This document shows positions 16,460-24,922 of a stretch of 64,000 nt of DNA, piece by piece; positions within the stretch are counted from its first letter, which is position 1; each line of letters begins with the position of its first letter. A program made the translations under genes and the position numbers. The stretch comes from CAUTNA01 sp964371145 (GTDB taxonomy: Bacteria > Pseudomonadota > Alphaproteobacteria > Rs-D84), in NCBI GenBank assembly GCA_964371145.1, contig CAYJKO010000001.1, forward strand, positions 124,001 through 188,000, given 5' to 3'. The notes under the pieces are model-generated. The model was not told the origin of the DNA and searched no databases. It saw nothing but the letters and a program-made list of their open reading frames with translations.

Positions 16460-18868
16460 ATGGATGATGATATGACAGAAATAAACAAAGATTTTCAAAG
16501 TCGCGAAGCTAAATGGCAGGCTCGTTGGAAAGATGCAGATGTTTTTACTCCCAAAAAAGATGGGGTAAAACCGCCCTTTTATAACTTGGTGGAATTTCCG
16601 TTCCCAAGCGGTTCTGGTTTGCATGGTGGTCATATGTTAAGTTATTCTGGTACGGATGTTATGGCGCGTTTTCGCCGTATGCGTGGGTTTGATGTTTTGT
16701 ACCCTATGGGTTTTGACAGCTTGGGTATTTCTGCCGAGGTTTATGCAACCAAAATTGGAAAACATCCGGCGGACGTTGTAGAAGATTTAAAAAAACAATT
16801 CACGGACGAGATGTTAAAAATGGGATGGTCTATTGATTTGAATTCCCAGGTTGCAACATCTGATCCAGAATTCATCAAATGGACGCAATGGATGTTCATC
16901 AAATTCTTCAATGCGGGTCTGGCATATAAATCTATGTTGCCTATGAATTGGTGTGATAATTGTAAAACAACTTTGACCAACGAAGAATTGGAAGATGGTA
17001 CATGTAATCGTTGTAATGGTCCGGTAAAAATTGTTGAAAAAATGCAGTGGAATCTGGCGATTACAAAATATGCTGATAAATTGCTTGAAGATTTAAAATT
17101 GGTCGATTATCCAGATAAAGTTAAACGTGATCAGGCGAATTGGATTGGGAAATCAAACGGCGCAGATATCGATTTCAAGGTTGGTGATGACGTTATGACG
17201 GTTTATACCACCCGTCCCGATACTATATTCGGCGCAACGTTTTGTGTTATTGCCCCAGAACACGATTTGGTGCAAAAATGGTTAGATGAAAATAAAATTT
17301 CAAATGCAGATGATGTAAAGGCATATATAAAAGAATCTGCAAAAAAATCAGAATTCGACAGAACGGATGCGGGTAAAGAAAAAACCGGTGTTGAATTAAA
17401 AGGTTTATCTGCAACCAATCCGTATAACGGTAAACAAATCCCGATTTTCATCGCAGATTATGTTTTGGTTAATTATGCGTTTGGAACAATTATGGCGGTT
17501 CCGGCGCACGATACTCGCGATTATGAATTTGCAAAAAAATTCGGCATGAAAATTATACCTGTTATAGAAGGCGGGGATGTTTCTGTTGCGGCATATGAAG
17601 GTGATGGCGCACATATTAATTCTGAATTTATGAATGGTATGGATAAAGTTTCCGCAATAAATTCTGCAATTGAATTTGGTGCGCGCGGCGGGTTTGCGAA
17701 AAAGACTACTAAATTCAAAATGGGAGATTGGGGTTTTTCACGTCAAATGTATTGGGGTGAACCTATTCCATTGGTTCATTGTGATAAATGCGGTTGGGTG
17801 CCAATTCCAGAATCCGAATTACCGTTAATGCAACCGTATATGAGTGATTATAAACCAACAGATGACGGAGAATCTCCGTTGGCGCGTGCAACCGATTGGG
17901 TTAATACCACCTGCCCGACTTGTGGATGTGATGCAAAACGTGAAACAGATACTATGCCGCAATGGGCGGGATCGTCTTGGTATTTCTTGCGTTATTTAGA
18001 TCCGAAAAATAATGATGTTTTTTGCGACAGAAAAATAATGGAAAAATGGATGCCGGTTAATCATTATAACGGTGGAAACGAACATAATACCCGTCATTTG
18101 ATTTATTCACGTTTTTGGCACAAGGCTTTGTTTGATTTGGGTTATGTGAATACGCCAGAACCATATATCAAACGCACAACAAACGGATTGTTGATGGGGG
18201 TGGATGGTAAAAAAATGTCTAAATCCAAAGGTAATGGATTCTTGGTTCACGAAAAAATTGCAGAGGTTGGCGCAGACGTTGCCCGTACAACTGTGTTGTC
18301 TTTGGGACCATGGGATCAAAATGTTAATTGGTCCGAAGGTGCATGCGCAGGTGTGCAAAGATTTTTGAAACGTGTTGAAAATATGATGGCCAATTTAACG
18401 GCTGATGAAATGACGGCTGAACAGGAAAGATTAACCCATCAATTAATTTCTGATATGACAGAACGTTTAGAAGAAATGAGATTTAACACAGGTATTTCTG
18501 CTATGATGGAATTTTTAAATTCTTTTAACGGTAAAATGCCACGTGCGGCGTACGTTGTTTTAATTCAAATGTTAAATCCGTTCGCGCCACATTTGACCGA
18601 AGAAATTTGGGAAAAATTGGGGAATTCAGAAATGTTGGTCTTTCATCCTTGGCCAATGTTTGATGCGGCAAAATTACAAAAAACATCCACCACAATTGTT
18701 GTGTCTGTTAACGGTAAAAGACGCGGTGAATTCAATTCAAATATAGATGCGCCCGAATCCGAAATTACGGATAATGCAAAAAATATTGCGGCGAAATTTT
18801 TGGACGGAACGCAAATAATTAAAACAATTATCGTTCCAAATAAAATGATAAATTTTGTTGTGAAATAA
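16460..18868 (+). CDS. leuS: Leucyl-tRNA synthetase
   Basis: A class I synthetase charging tRNA-Leu, with CP1 editing domain. The 802-residue protein has the HIGH-type motif as LHGGHM (54-59), PMGFDSLGISAEVYA, a zinc-type cluster CDNCKTTL...CNRC, editing-site TRPDTIFGAT and GTIMAVPAHDTRDYEFA, and KMSKS at 585-589. It ends in the small LeuRS-specific domain (TIIVPNKMINFVVK). It is somewhat shorter than E. coli LeuRS (860). ATG 16460 or 16472 could be the start. Both local tRNA genes at 28824 and 28991 are leucine tRNAs, its substrates. Confidence 0.96.
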   Translation: MDDDMTEINKDFQSREAKWQARWKDADVFTPKKDGVKPPFYNLVEFPFPSGSGLHGGHMLSYSGTDVMARFRRMRGFDVLYPMGFDSLGISAEVYATKIGKHPADVVEDLKKQFTDEMLKMGWSIDLNSQVATSDPEFIKWTQWMFIKFFNAGLAYKSMLPMNWCDNCKTTLTNEELEDGTCNRCNGPVKIVEKMQWNLAITKYADKLLEDLKLVDYPDKVKRDQANWIGKSNGADIDFKVGDDVMTVYTTRPDTIFGATFCVIAPEHDLVQKWLDENKISNADDVKAYIKESAKKSEFDRTDAGKEKTGVELKGLSATNPYNGKQIPIFIADYVLVNYAFGTIMAVPAHDTRDYEFAKKFGMKIIPVIEGGDVSVAAYEGDGAHINSEFMNGMDKVSAINSAIEFGARGGFAKKTTKFKMGDWGFSRQMYWGEPIPLVHCDKCGWVPIPESELPLMQPYMSDYKPTDDGESPLARATDWVNTTCPTCGCDAKRETDTMPQWAGSSWYFLRYLDPKNNDVFCDRKIMEKWMPVNHYNGGNEHNTRHLIYSRFWHKALFDLGYVNTPEPYIKRTTNGLLMGVDGKKMSKSKGNGFLVHEKIAEVGADVARTTVLSLGPWDQNVNWSEGACAGVQRFLKRVENMMANLTADEMTAEQERLTHQLISDMTERLEEMRFNTGISAMMEFLNSFNGKMPRAAYVVLIQMLNPFAPHLTEEIWEKLGNSEMLVFHPWPMFDAAKLQKTSTTIVVSVNGKRRGEFNSNIDAPESEITDNAKNIAAKFLDGTQIIKTIIVPNKMINFVVK

Positions 18869-18877
18869 TGAAAAAAT

Positions 18878-18907
18878 AAACCGCTTAGAATTTAAGCGGT
18901 TTATTTT
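18878..18907. terminator. Bidirectional terminator between leuS and rpiB
   Basis: A 10-bp perfect stem AAACCGCTTA/TAAGCGGTTT with a 5-nt loop, flanked by A-rich and T-rich tracts, between convergent genes. Confidence 0.85.
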
Positions 18908-19345
18908 TTAAGAAATCTTTTTAATTCTTTCTATTCTGCGATCAATTGCTTCGAATGGGGACGTCAGAAAAGATTCCGCACATAAAAACGCCATTTCCAA
19001 ATCAATATTGTCAGCCGCCAAAGCCAAAACATTTGTGTCCATATGGAATCTGTCTTCGCGTGCTTGTTCCGGATTAAAACAACGTGTGGCGCGAATATGA
19101 CGATATCTGTTTGATGCGATTTCTACACCTGCTCCACTGCCGCAAATAACAATTCCGCGCGCGTCATCAATTTCGGATAATGCGTCTGCTACTGGTTTTA
19201 CGACGTCTGCGTAATCAACCATAACATTTGGATCGTTTGTACCCATATCAACAATTTCATATCCAGATGTTTTTAACATTTGTGTTAAATATAATTTTAA
19301 TCCAACGCCGCGATGATCAGAAGCGATAAAAATTTTGTGTTTCAT
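18908..19345 (-). CDS. rpiB: Ribose-5-phosphate isomerase B
   Basis: RpiB interconverts ribose 5-phosphate and ribulose 5-phosphate. The product of about 145 residues begins MKHKIFIASDHRGVGLK; the active-site cysteine is in IVICGSGAGVEIASNR, and the segment NVLALAADN follows. The start at 19345 is set by AAGGA 8 nt upstream; a longer in-frame extension would lie inside the bactofilin gene and has no family support. The 5' end overlaps the bactofilin stop by about 29 bp, so it is probably the distal gene of the methyltransferase-M23-bactofilin unit. Confidence 0.93.
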   Translation of the reverse strand: MKHKIFIASDHRGVGLKLYLTQMLKTSGYEIVDMGTNDPNVMVDYADVVKPVADALSEIDDARGIVICGSGAGVEIASNRYRHIRATRCFNPEQAREDRFHMDTNVLALAADNIDLEMAFLCAESFLTSPFEAIDRRIERIKKIS

Positions 19346-19871
19346 TTTGCGTTCCTTCGGTTTTTGTATCGGTTGTATCCGTGTCAATAATTTCTTCGGC
19401 TTTATCGATTTGTGTTGTTTCTGTTATTATTTCAGATTTTATTTCGTGTTCTGGTGTTATAATTTCAATTGTGTCGTCCGGAATTTCAACGGGTTGTGTT
19501 GGTAATTCTTTTGTAATTTCTGGTGTTTCTTCTTTTCTTTTTTCCAATTGGCATTCCAAAAATTCGTTGCCGGTTATATTTAATTTATGAAAAGATAACT
19601 TTCCCGTCATTCTGGCGTTTCTGAAAATATGTGCGTTGTTTACAACTGCGGGCCCCGTTACTGTGCCGTGCAGGAATAAATTGTTTGCGTGAATTTCGCC
19701 TGTAACGCATCCACCGCGTCCAACGATAACTGTTTCGGCCGTTACAACACCGTATACGGTTCCATGGATTTGGATTGAATGATTTTTTATTTCTATGTCA
19801 CCTTTAATTGTGCAGCCCGCACCGATAATTGTAGGTGATTTTTTTTCGTCAGAATTAGTAAATACCAGCAT
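19317..19871 (-). CDS. Bactofilin family cytoskeletal protein
   Basis: A 184-residue bactofilin. Residues about 14-110 are the polymer-forming right-handed beta-helix, with periodic short strands and glycines (GAGCTIKGDIEIKNHSIQIHG). The C-terminal tail (about 115-184) is acidic and rich in Thr, Glu and Ile, without fixed structure. Bactofilins assemble nucleotide-free filaments that recruit cell-wall enzymes. Here the gene lies 4 bp downstream of a membrane-anchored M23 endopeptidase, a pairing known for bactofilins in several phyla (for example CcmA with M23 enzymes in Helicobacter and LmdC in alphaproteobacteria), so a role in local cell-wall shaping is likely. Confidence 0.9.
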   Translation of the reverse strand: MLVFTNSDEKKSPTIIGAGCTIKGDIEIKNHSIQIHGTVYGVVTAETVIVGRGGCVTGEIHANNLFLHGTVTGPAVVNNAHIFRNARMTGKLSFHKLNITGNEFLECQLEKRKEETPEITKELPTQPVEIPDDTIEIITPEHEIKSEIITETTQIDKAEEIIDTDTTDTKTEGTQNETQNFYRF

Positions 19872-19875
19872 AATA

Positions 19876-21156
19876 TTATTCCTTTACAAATGTGGTTGGG
19901 TTAAATTGACGCCCGTTATATTTAATTTCGTAATGCAAATGTGGACCTGTGGACATTCCAGAGTTTCCCGCCAATCCTATGACTGTGCCTGGGTGAACCC
20001 AATCTCCGCGTGCAACGTTTATTTCGGACATATGGGCATATAATGTAGAAAATCCCAGCCCATGATCGATTTCAACGGTTTTGCCATATCCCACGCGGTC
20101 GCCCGCAGATATAACGCGACCAGGTGCGACGGTAAATAATTCAGTCCCAATTTGTCCTGCAAAATCAATTCCTTTGTGTGTTTTGTTTAATTCTCCGGTC
20201 ACGGGATGCGTTCTTTTCCCGTATGCGGATGTAATACGAGCTTTTGAAACGGGAGCGCCCAAAGGCAGCATTTTATTTAATCTGTCCAGACCGTGCCACA
20301 AAGTTAAATTTTCAGCCAAATCATGATATTTTTGATCTAAATCTTCGTTCATTTCAATTGGGGCGAATGTGTCGCCTATTAATGTTCCTTTGAATCTGTT
20401 GGCTTGGATTACCAATTTATTTTGTGACAAGTTCAAAGTTGCAATTGTGCCATTTATTTTTTTTAAATGTTCTTTCAATTCGGCTGTATTTTCATCCGTT
20501 AATTTTGTTGCGACTTCTACGATTTTGTTGTCAGCTTCCGATATGGTTTGCATCATTTCCGCAAAGAATTTGTTTTCTTCTTTTAATCTTTCGTTTTCAG
20601 CCGTTACAATGTCGTGTGCAACTGTGATTTCTGCCATTGTTTCGTATTTGGGGTCATAGCTGGAATTATCAAATTCTTCTTTGATTTTTTCAGATAAGAA
20701 ATCCATTTCAGCCCATGCATTCAAACGTTTTTTTGTGATTGCGTCTTTTGTTTTTTCAGATGTTTTATCGTCGGCCAAAACATCGTCATCTGCGATATTT
20801 ATTTCGCGTGCCAATTCATTGTATTTTTTTGTGTACGCAGCTAAATCGTTTACACGTCTGGCGTATTCTTCTTTTAGATCTTCAACTTGTTCTGTTCTTT
20901 TTTGTAATAAAGGGCGATGGTATACGAAAACATATGTTGACCAAGATGCCCAAATGACCAAGCATGCTTTTGCGCAAAATTTAGCAAATCTCCAAAAAGA
21001 TGTTTGGTGATAAGAATATACGTTCCCGTGGGGCGTGTCCATCATTGTCATATCACGTTCTGGGAAAATTAATACAATTTTCTGCCATATAAAACGTGCT
21101 GGATACGTAATTAAAGCCCACAGCGATGTAAAATATCTGGTTATAAAATTCATCAT
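19876..21156 (-). CDS. Membrane-anchored M23 peptidoglycan endopeptidase (LmdC-like)
   Basis: A 426-residue protein. It has a cytoplasmic N-terminus of about 55 residues, one membrane helix (about 57-79), coiled-coil segments (about 83-125 and 185-250), and a C-terminal M23 (LytM) domain (about 300-424). Zinc ligands are visible: H327 and D331 in THKGIDF, H408 in HLHYE with H406 beside it, and H375 in TLYAHMSE. It therefore looks catalytically competent, unlike degenerate LytM activators. The layout, a cytoplasmic tail plus periplasmic M23 domain encoded next to a bactofilin, matches the LmdC type, in which the tail is thought to contact the bactofilin filament. The tail-bactofilin contact here is inference. 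Confidence 0.88.
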   Translation of the reverse strand: MMNFITRYFTSLWALITYPARFIWQKIVLIFPERDMTMMDTPHGNVYSYHQTSFWRFAKFCAKACLVIWASWSTYVFVYHRPLLQKRTEQVEDLKEEYARRVNDLAAYTKKYNELAREINIADDDVLADDKTSEKTKDAITKKRLNAWAEMDFLSEKIKEEFDNSSYDPKYETMAEITVAHDIVTAENERLKEENKFFAEMMQTISEADNKIVEVATKLTDENTAELKEHLKKINGTIATLNLSQNKLVIQANRFKGTLIGDTFAPIEMNEDLDQKYHDLAENLTLWHGLDRLNKMLPLGAPVSKARITSAYGKRTHPVTGELNKTHKGIDFAGQIGTELFTVAPGRVISAGDRVGYGKTVEIDHGLGFSTLYAHMSEINVARGDWVHPGTVIGLAGNSGMSTGPHLHYEIKYNGRQFNPTTFVKE

Positions 21157-21833
21157 AGCGTGTTTACTATATACAAATCATTGTCAATAGTCAAGCCCTG
21201 GCGTAAAACTCTTTCGTCATTCATGTTTATGCCAGAAAATATAGTTGTGCCAGTTTTTACGCCCAGTCTGGCGCCAATTAAAACACGTTCGGCAGTGTTG
21301 TTTTTACTGAACAATGGTAATATTTTAATTGCTCCGAACGTTGGCGATAGTGCGGATATTATTTCAGATGTGCACAATGCGTCGGCGATAATGCAAATGT
21401 TCCCGCGGGGTTTTACGCGTTTCATACATAATTTTATCCATTTGGTTAAATCTGTATTATGATGAGCATTGTGTTTCGCGTTTGTGCCCTTGAAATATGG
21501 CGGATTGGTTAAGACTAAATCAAACGTGTCGTCCGTTTTCCATTTAAATATATCTGAATGCACAATGTTTATATTTGCATTATTTAATTTTGTGTTTTTA
21601 TTTAATGCGTCTATCATATCGTCAGATATTTCAACCGCGGTTATGTTTGCGTCATTATTATAGTAAAGATAAGACAATGATACCCCGCCCGTCCCTGCGC
21701 CCACGTCCAAAACATTTTTTGCGCGTCCCGCAAACGCCGCCAACCATACCGCATCTGATGTCGGATTATATTTAGATTGGTAAAATTTAACGCGTTCACC
21801 AATTATTGTAAAAAAGTCTTGTTTTTCTTTCAT
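21153..21833 (-). CDS. tRNA1(Val) adenine-N6 methyltransferase-like (TrmN6 family)
   Basis: A class I SAM methyltransferase of about 226 residues. SAM-binding NVLDVGAGTGGVSLSYL is followed by AVEISDDMIDAL and the N6-adenine/glutamine-type catalytic motif LTNPPYF. The N-terminal YNPTSDAVWLAAFA fits TrmN6 (YfiC), which methylates A37 of tRNA-Val; assignment to that substrate rather than another NPPY target is moderate. The start is uncertain: ATG 21833 fits the family, ATG 21851 is possible, and no clear ribosome-binding site is seen. It overlaps the M23 gene by 4 bp and heads that operon. It is divergent from the membrane gene at 21873 with very little space for promoters. Confidence 0.8.
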   Translation of the reverse strand: MKEKQDFFTIIGERVKFYQSKYNPTSDAVWLAAFAGRAKNVLDVGAGTGGVSLSYLYYNNDANITAVEISDDMIDALNKNTKLNNANINIVHSDIFKWKTDDTFDLVLTNPPYFKGTNAKHNAHHNTDLTKWIKLCMKRVKPRGNICIIADALCTSEIISALSPTFGAIKILPLFSKNNTAERVLIGARLGVKTGTTIFSGINMNDERVLRQGLTIDNDLYIVNTL

Positions 21834-21872
21834 CTTTGCATAATAATTCATAAAAAATAAAAAGGCAAGTTT

Positions 21873-22898
21873 ATGTTTGATGTATCTTTGATCGTGCAAA
21901 CTGCGATCAGCAGTTTTAATAATGCCGCATTGGCGGCCCCGACTTTTTTTTGGTCTGCTTTGTTGGCGTTGCCATTATTTATATTAGTTTATAAATTTGG
22001 AGCCAAAATAAACCAAAGTATTGATTGGGATGGGTTAAAAAATCATAGTTTGCAAAAATTTGGATTGGCATTTTGTTCTGAAATCATATTGTTTTTTTGG
22101 TTAATTATTATGCGCGCAGATTATAATGTTATTCGTGATGAATATACGGCTGTGCCTTTTGTTTTATCTGGACTTTTGTTTTTATTGACGGCGTCAATTG
22201 TTCAAAAAATGCGAATGCTGAATATAAAAATGCCGCAATTTTGGAATAATTTAAAATATAAAAAATTATATACATTAATTATTGTATTGTTGGTGTCTTT
22301 GATTGCGGGCGTGTCCGGTAAACCAGATTTATGGATTGGTGTTTTGCAAGGCGGCGCGGTTTTGTCCGGTGCGATATTGGGTGCAAATAAAAAACGTAAT
22401 TTCAAAGTAGTGTCATTGAATGTATTGTTTTTATTAACGTCTGTAATATTAATTTTGATGCAACCTGAATTATTCAGATTTGGTCAATTGGGGTCTTTGA
22501 CATATGTTCATTTGATTGCTTTGGTTTTATTATGCGCCCTGTCCGTTGCGATATTGGTGTCCAGAAATATTAAACCAAAAGGCATTGTTCGTGAAAGCGC
22601 ATATAAAAAATTAAGATGGTTGACACGTGGTTTGATATTTTGTGCTTTGGCTTTGTTCTTTTTAACAGAATCTGTTCCGGTTTTCTTGGGTTTGATGGCT
22701 TTGTTATTTTTTGTATTTGCTTTTTGCGTTCAACATAAAAAATCATTGCCAAATAAATTTTCTGTTTTATTGTGGATGTATTTAATAGGCGGTTTTGGTG
22801 TGTTAATTTCTGTGCCTGTGATTACCGTTATTGCGATATTATATTTTCTGGAAATGCAACCAGAAACAAAAATAAAACAAGCCAAATTTTTGTTATAA
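21873..22898 (+). CDS. Polytopic membrane protein of unknown function
   Basis: A 341-residue protein with about nine or ten hydrophobic helices spread over its whole length (for example TFFWSALLALPLFILVY, GLAFCSEIILFFWLIIM, LIIVLLVSLIAGVSG, LIALVLLCALSVAIL). I do not recognise the family; there are no obvious ion-binding or catalytic motifs. Loops are short and basic on one side. AAGGCAAG lies just before the ATG. It is 85 bp upstream of lpxA on the same strand, so it may belong to the lipid A unit, but the AT-rich gap with a TGATATATCA palindrome could hold a separate promoter. Confidence 0.75.
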   Translation: MFDVSLIVQTAISSFNNAALAAPTFFWSALLALPLFILVYKFGAKINQSIDWDGLKNHSLQKFGLAFCSEIILFFWLIIMRADYNVIRDEYTAVPFVLSGLLFLLTASIVQKMRMLNIKMPQFWNNLKYKKLYTLIIVLLVSLIAGVSGKPDLWIGVLQGGAVLSGAILGANKKRNFKVVSLNVLFLLTSVILILMQPELFRFGQLGSLTYVHLIALVLLCALSVAILVSRNIKPKGIVRESAYKKLRWLTRGLIFCALALFFLTESVPVFLGLMALLFFVFAFCVQHKKSLPNKFSVLLWMYLIGGFGVLISVPVITVIAILYFLEMQPETKIKQAKFLL

Positions 22899-22983
22899 TT
22901 CGTTATATATATTTAATTTTATTTGCGCGAAAGATGATATATCATATATCTTATAAATTAATAAATTTTTAAGGTGAAATAAA

Positions 22984-23772
22984 ATGATACATCCAAGCGC
23001 AGTTATACATCCAAATGCTAAAATTGGTGAAAATTGTAAAATCGGACCTTTTTGTGTAATTGGTGAAAACGTCACATTGGGCGACCGTGTTGAATTAATT
23101 TCAAATGTTGTTTTGGATGGGAAAACATCCATCGGAGACGATTCTATTGTATATCCTTTTGCGGTTTTGGGTGTCATGAGCCAAGATTTAAAATGGCAAG
23201 ATGAAAATACTATGACCGGATTGCGTATCGGCAAAAGATGCAGAATCCGCGAATATGTGACTATTCATTCTGGGACACCTGCATCAGATGGAACCGTGTT
23301 GGGTGACGATTGTCAGATTATGGTTAATGCACATATAGGTCATGATTGCAAAGTTGGAAATGGCGTTGTTATGTCTAATTTGGTTCAAATCGCAGGACAC
23401 GTAGAAATCGAAGACAATGTTATTATGTCGGGTGGTTCTATGGCTTTGCAATTTGTAAGAATTGGCAGAAATGCTTTCATCGGTGGTATGTCGGGTGTCG
23501 GTAATGATGTTTTGCCATATGCAATTTATGACGGTACTCCGCGTGCAGTTTACAGAACGATTAATCGTGTCGGTTTAACCAGACATGGATTCACATCCGA
23601 AGATATTCATGCTATTCACGCGGTATACAGCGCTGTGTTCAAAGGCACAGATGGTACGGTTGCTGACAGATTGTCCAAAATTCGCAAAGACGTTAAAAAC
23701 AATAAATATGCAATGGATGCAATAGATTTTATTGAAAACAGATCAAAACGCGGAATCGGAAAAGCAGAATAA
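22984..23772 (+). CDS. lpxA: UDP-N-acetylglucosamine acyltransferase LpxA
   Basis: LpxA transfers an acyl chain from ACP to UDP-GlcNAc, the first step of lipid A synthesis. The 262-residue protein is a left-handed hexapeptide beta-helix (residues 1-190) with a helical C-terminus. The catalytic histidine is present in NAHIGHDCKVGN (H117/H120 region). The segment normally reading GGxSAVHQFVRIG is GGSMALQFVRIG at about 150-162, so the conserved His (H144 in E. coli) is replaced by Leu at 156. Later motifs (GGMSGVGNDVLPYAI) are normal. lpxB follows immediately (stop and start adjacent). fabZ and lpxD, common neighbours, are not here. Confidence 0.95.
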   Translation: MIHPSAVIHPNAKIGENCKIGPFCVIGENVTLGDRVELISNVVLDGKTSIGDDSIVYPFAVLGVMSQDLKWQDENTMTGLRIGKRCRIREYVTIHSGTPASDGTVLGDDCQIMVNAHIGHDCKVGNGVVMSNLVQIAGHVEIEDNVIMSGGSMALQFVRIGRNAFIGGMSGVGNDVLPYAIYDGTPRAVYRTINRVGLTRHGFTSEDIHAIHAVYSAVFKGTDGTVADRLSKIRKDVKNNKYAMDAIDFIENRSKRGIGKAE

Positions 23773-24891
23773 ATGACAAATAATAAAATATTTATTATCG
23801 CGGGTGAAGTGTCCGGTGATGTATTGGGCGCAAAAATTATGGCGCAGATGCCAAACGTTTCTTTTTCTGGTATTGGTGGCGAAAATATGCAAGCGTGCGG
23901 ATTGGATATGTTATTTCCTTTGTCCGATTTGGCCGTTATGGGTTTTGTAGAAGTCTTGGCAAATGCGCGAACTTTGACCCGTCGCATTAATCAAACGATT
24001 GACGCGATTGTTGAATTAAAACCGAAAATTGTTTTGACGATAGATTCCCCAAGTTTTGCAAAACGAGTAATTCGAGGTGTTAAAAAACGTGGTGGTAAAT
24101 TACCGAAATTTTACCATGTCGTTGCACCACAAGTTTGGGCATGGGGCGCAAAGAGGGCCAAAAAATTCCCAGAAATATTTGATAAATTATATTCTTTTTT
24201 TGAATTCGAAGTGCCGTATTTCACGAAATATGGTTTGGATACTGTGGCGGTTGGTCACCCGATATCCGAAGGTTTAATCGGATATAAAAATAAATCGAAT
24301 TCTAAATCAAATAATAAAAAAATTATGGCTTTGATGCCGGGCAGCAGATTAAGCGAAGTAAAAAAATTATTGCCTTTGTTTAAATCGGTTGTGGAAAAAA
24401 CAGGCGATAACAAATATGAATTTGTTATACCAACCGTTGAAACAACGAAACAATATATTTCGGATTATACAAAAAATTGGACAATCCGCCCCACTTTGAT
24501 TTCTGCGAAAGACAGGTATGATTTGTATTCAAATACTTTTGTTGCAATCGCCGCCAGCGGTACGGTTACGGCTGAATTGGCGATGATGCATATCCCAACC
24601 GTGGTTGTTTATAAAATGAATAAAATTACAACATTTTTGGCCAAACGTGTAATTAAAACAAAATGGGTTTCATTGGTAAATATTTTATTACAAAAAACGG
24701 TATATCCAGAATTATTGGGTGAATTGGCGACCGATAAAAATATTTTAAATGAAATAAACAAATTCGAAGACGCGGGTCATCGACAAAAAATAATAGCCGA
24801 ATTGACGGTTGCGGATAAAATGTGGTGTCATGATAATAAAACGCCGCCCAGCAAAAAAATAGCAATTGATATATTGAAAAATTTAAAATAA
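23773..24891 (+). CDS. lpxB: Lipid-A-disaccharide synthase LpxB
   Basis: LpxB joins UDP-diacylglucosamine and lipid X to form the lipid A disaccharide. The 372-residue glycosyltransferase (GT-B type) has the N-terminal IIAGEVSGDVLGA, GIGGENMQACG, LAVMGFVEVL, TIDSPSFAKRV, HVVAPQVWAWGAKRAKK and VGHPISEG motifs, then the C-terminal domain with LMPGSRLSEVKKLLP and ASGTVTAELAMMHIPTVVVYKMN. Nothing is missing. It directly abuts lpxA and ends at a strong terminator, so lpxA-lpxB form the end of a unit. Confidence 0.96.
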   Translation: MTNNKIFIIAGEVSGDVLGAKIMAQMPNVSFSGIGGENMQACGLDMLFPLSDLAVMGFVEVLANARTLTRRINQTIDAIVELKPKIVLTIDSPSFAKRVIRGVKKRGGKLPKFYHVVAPQVWAWGAKRAKKFPEIFDKLYSFFEFEVPYFTKYGLDTVAVGHPISEGLIGYKNKSNSKSNNKKIMALMPGSRLSEVKKLLPLFKSVVEKTGDNKYEFVIPTVETTKQYISDYTKNWTIRPTLISAKDRYDLYSNTFVAIAASGTVTAELAMMHIPTVVVYKMNKITTFLAKRVIKTKWVSLVNILLQKTVYPELLGELATDKNILNEINKFEDAGHRQKIIAELTVADKMWCHDNKTPPSKKIAIDILKNLK

Positions 24892-24918
24892 AAAAAACGT
24901 CATTTTGACGTTTTTTTA
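24892..24918. terminator. Bidirectional terminator after lpxB
   Basis: A hairpin of AAAAAAACGTCA/TGACGTTTTTTT with a 3-nt loop between convergent genes. Confidence 0.8.
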
Positions 24919-24922
24919 TTTA

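Noticed and set aside
22935..22950. TGATATATCA palindrome upstream of lpxA as a regulatory site
   Set aside because: In such AT-rich sequence a 10-bp palindrome is expected by chance and it has no clear promoter relation.
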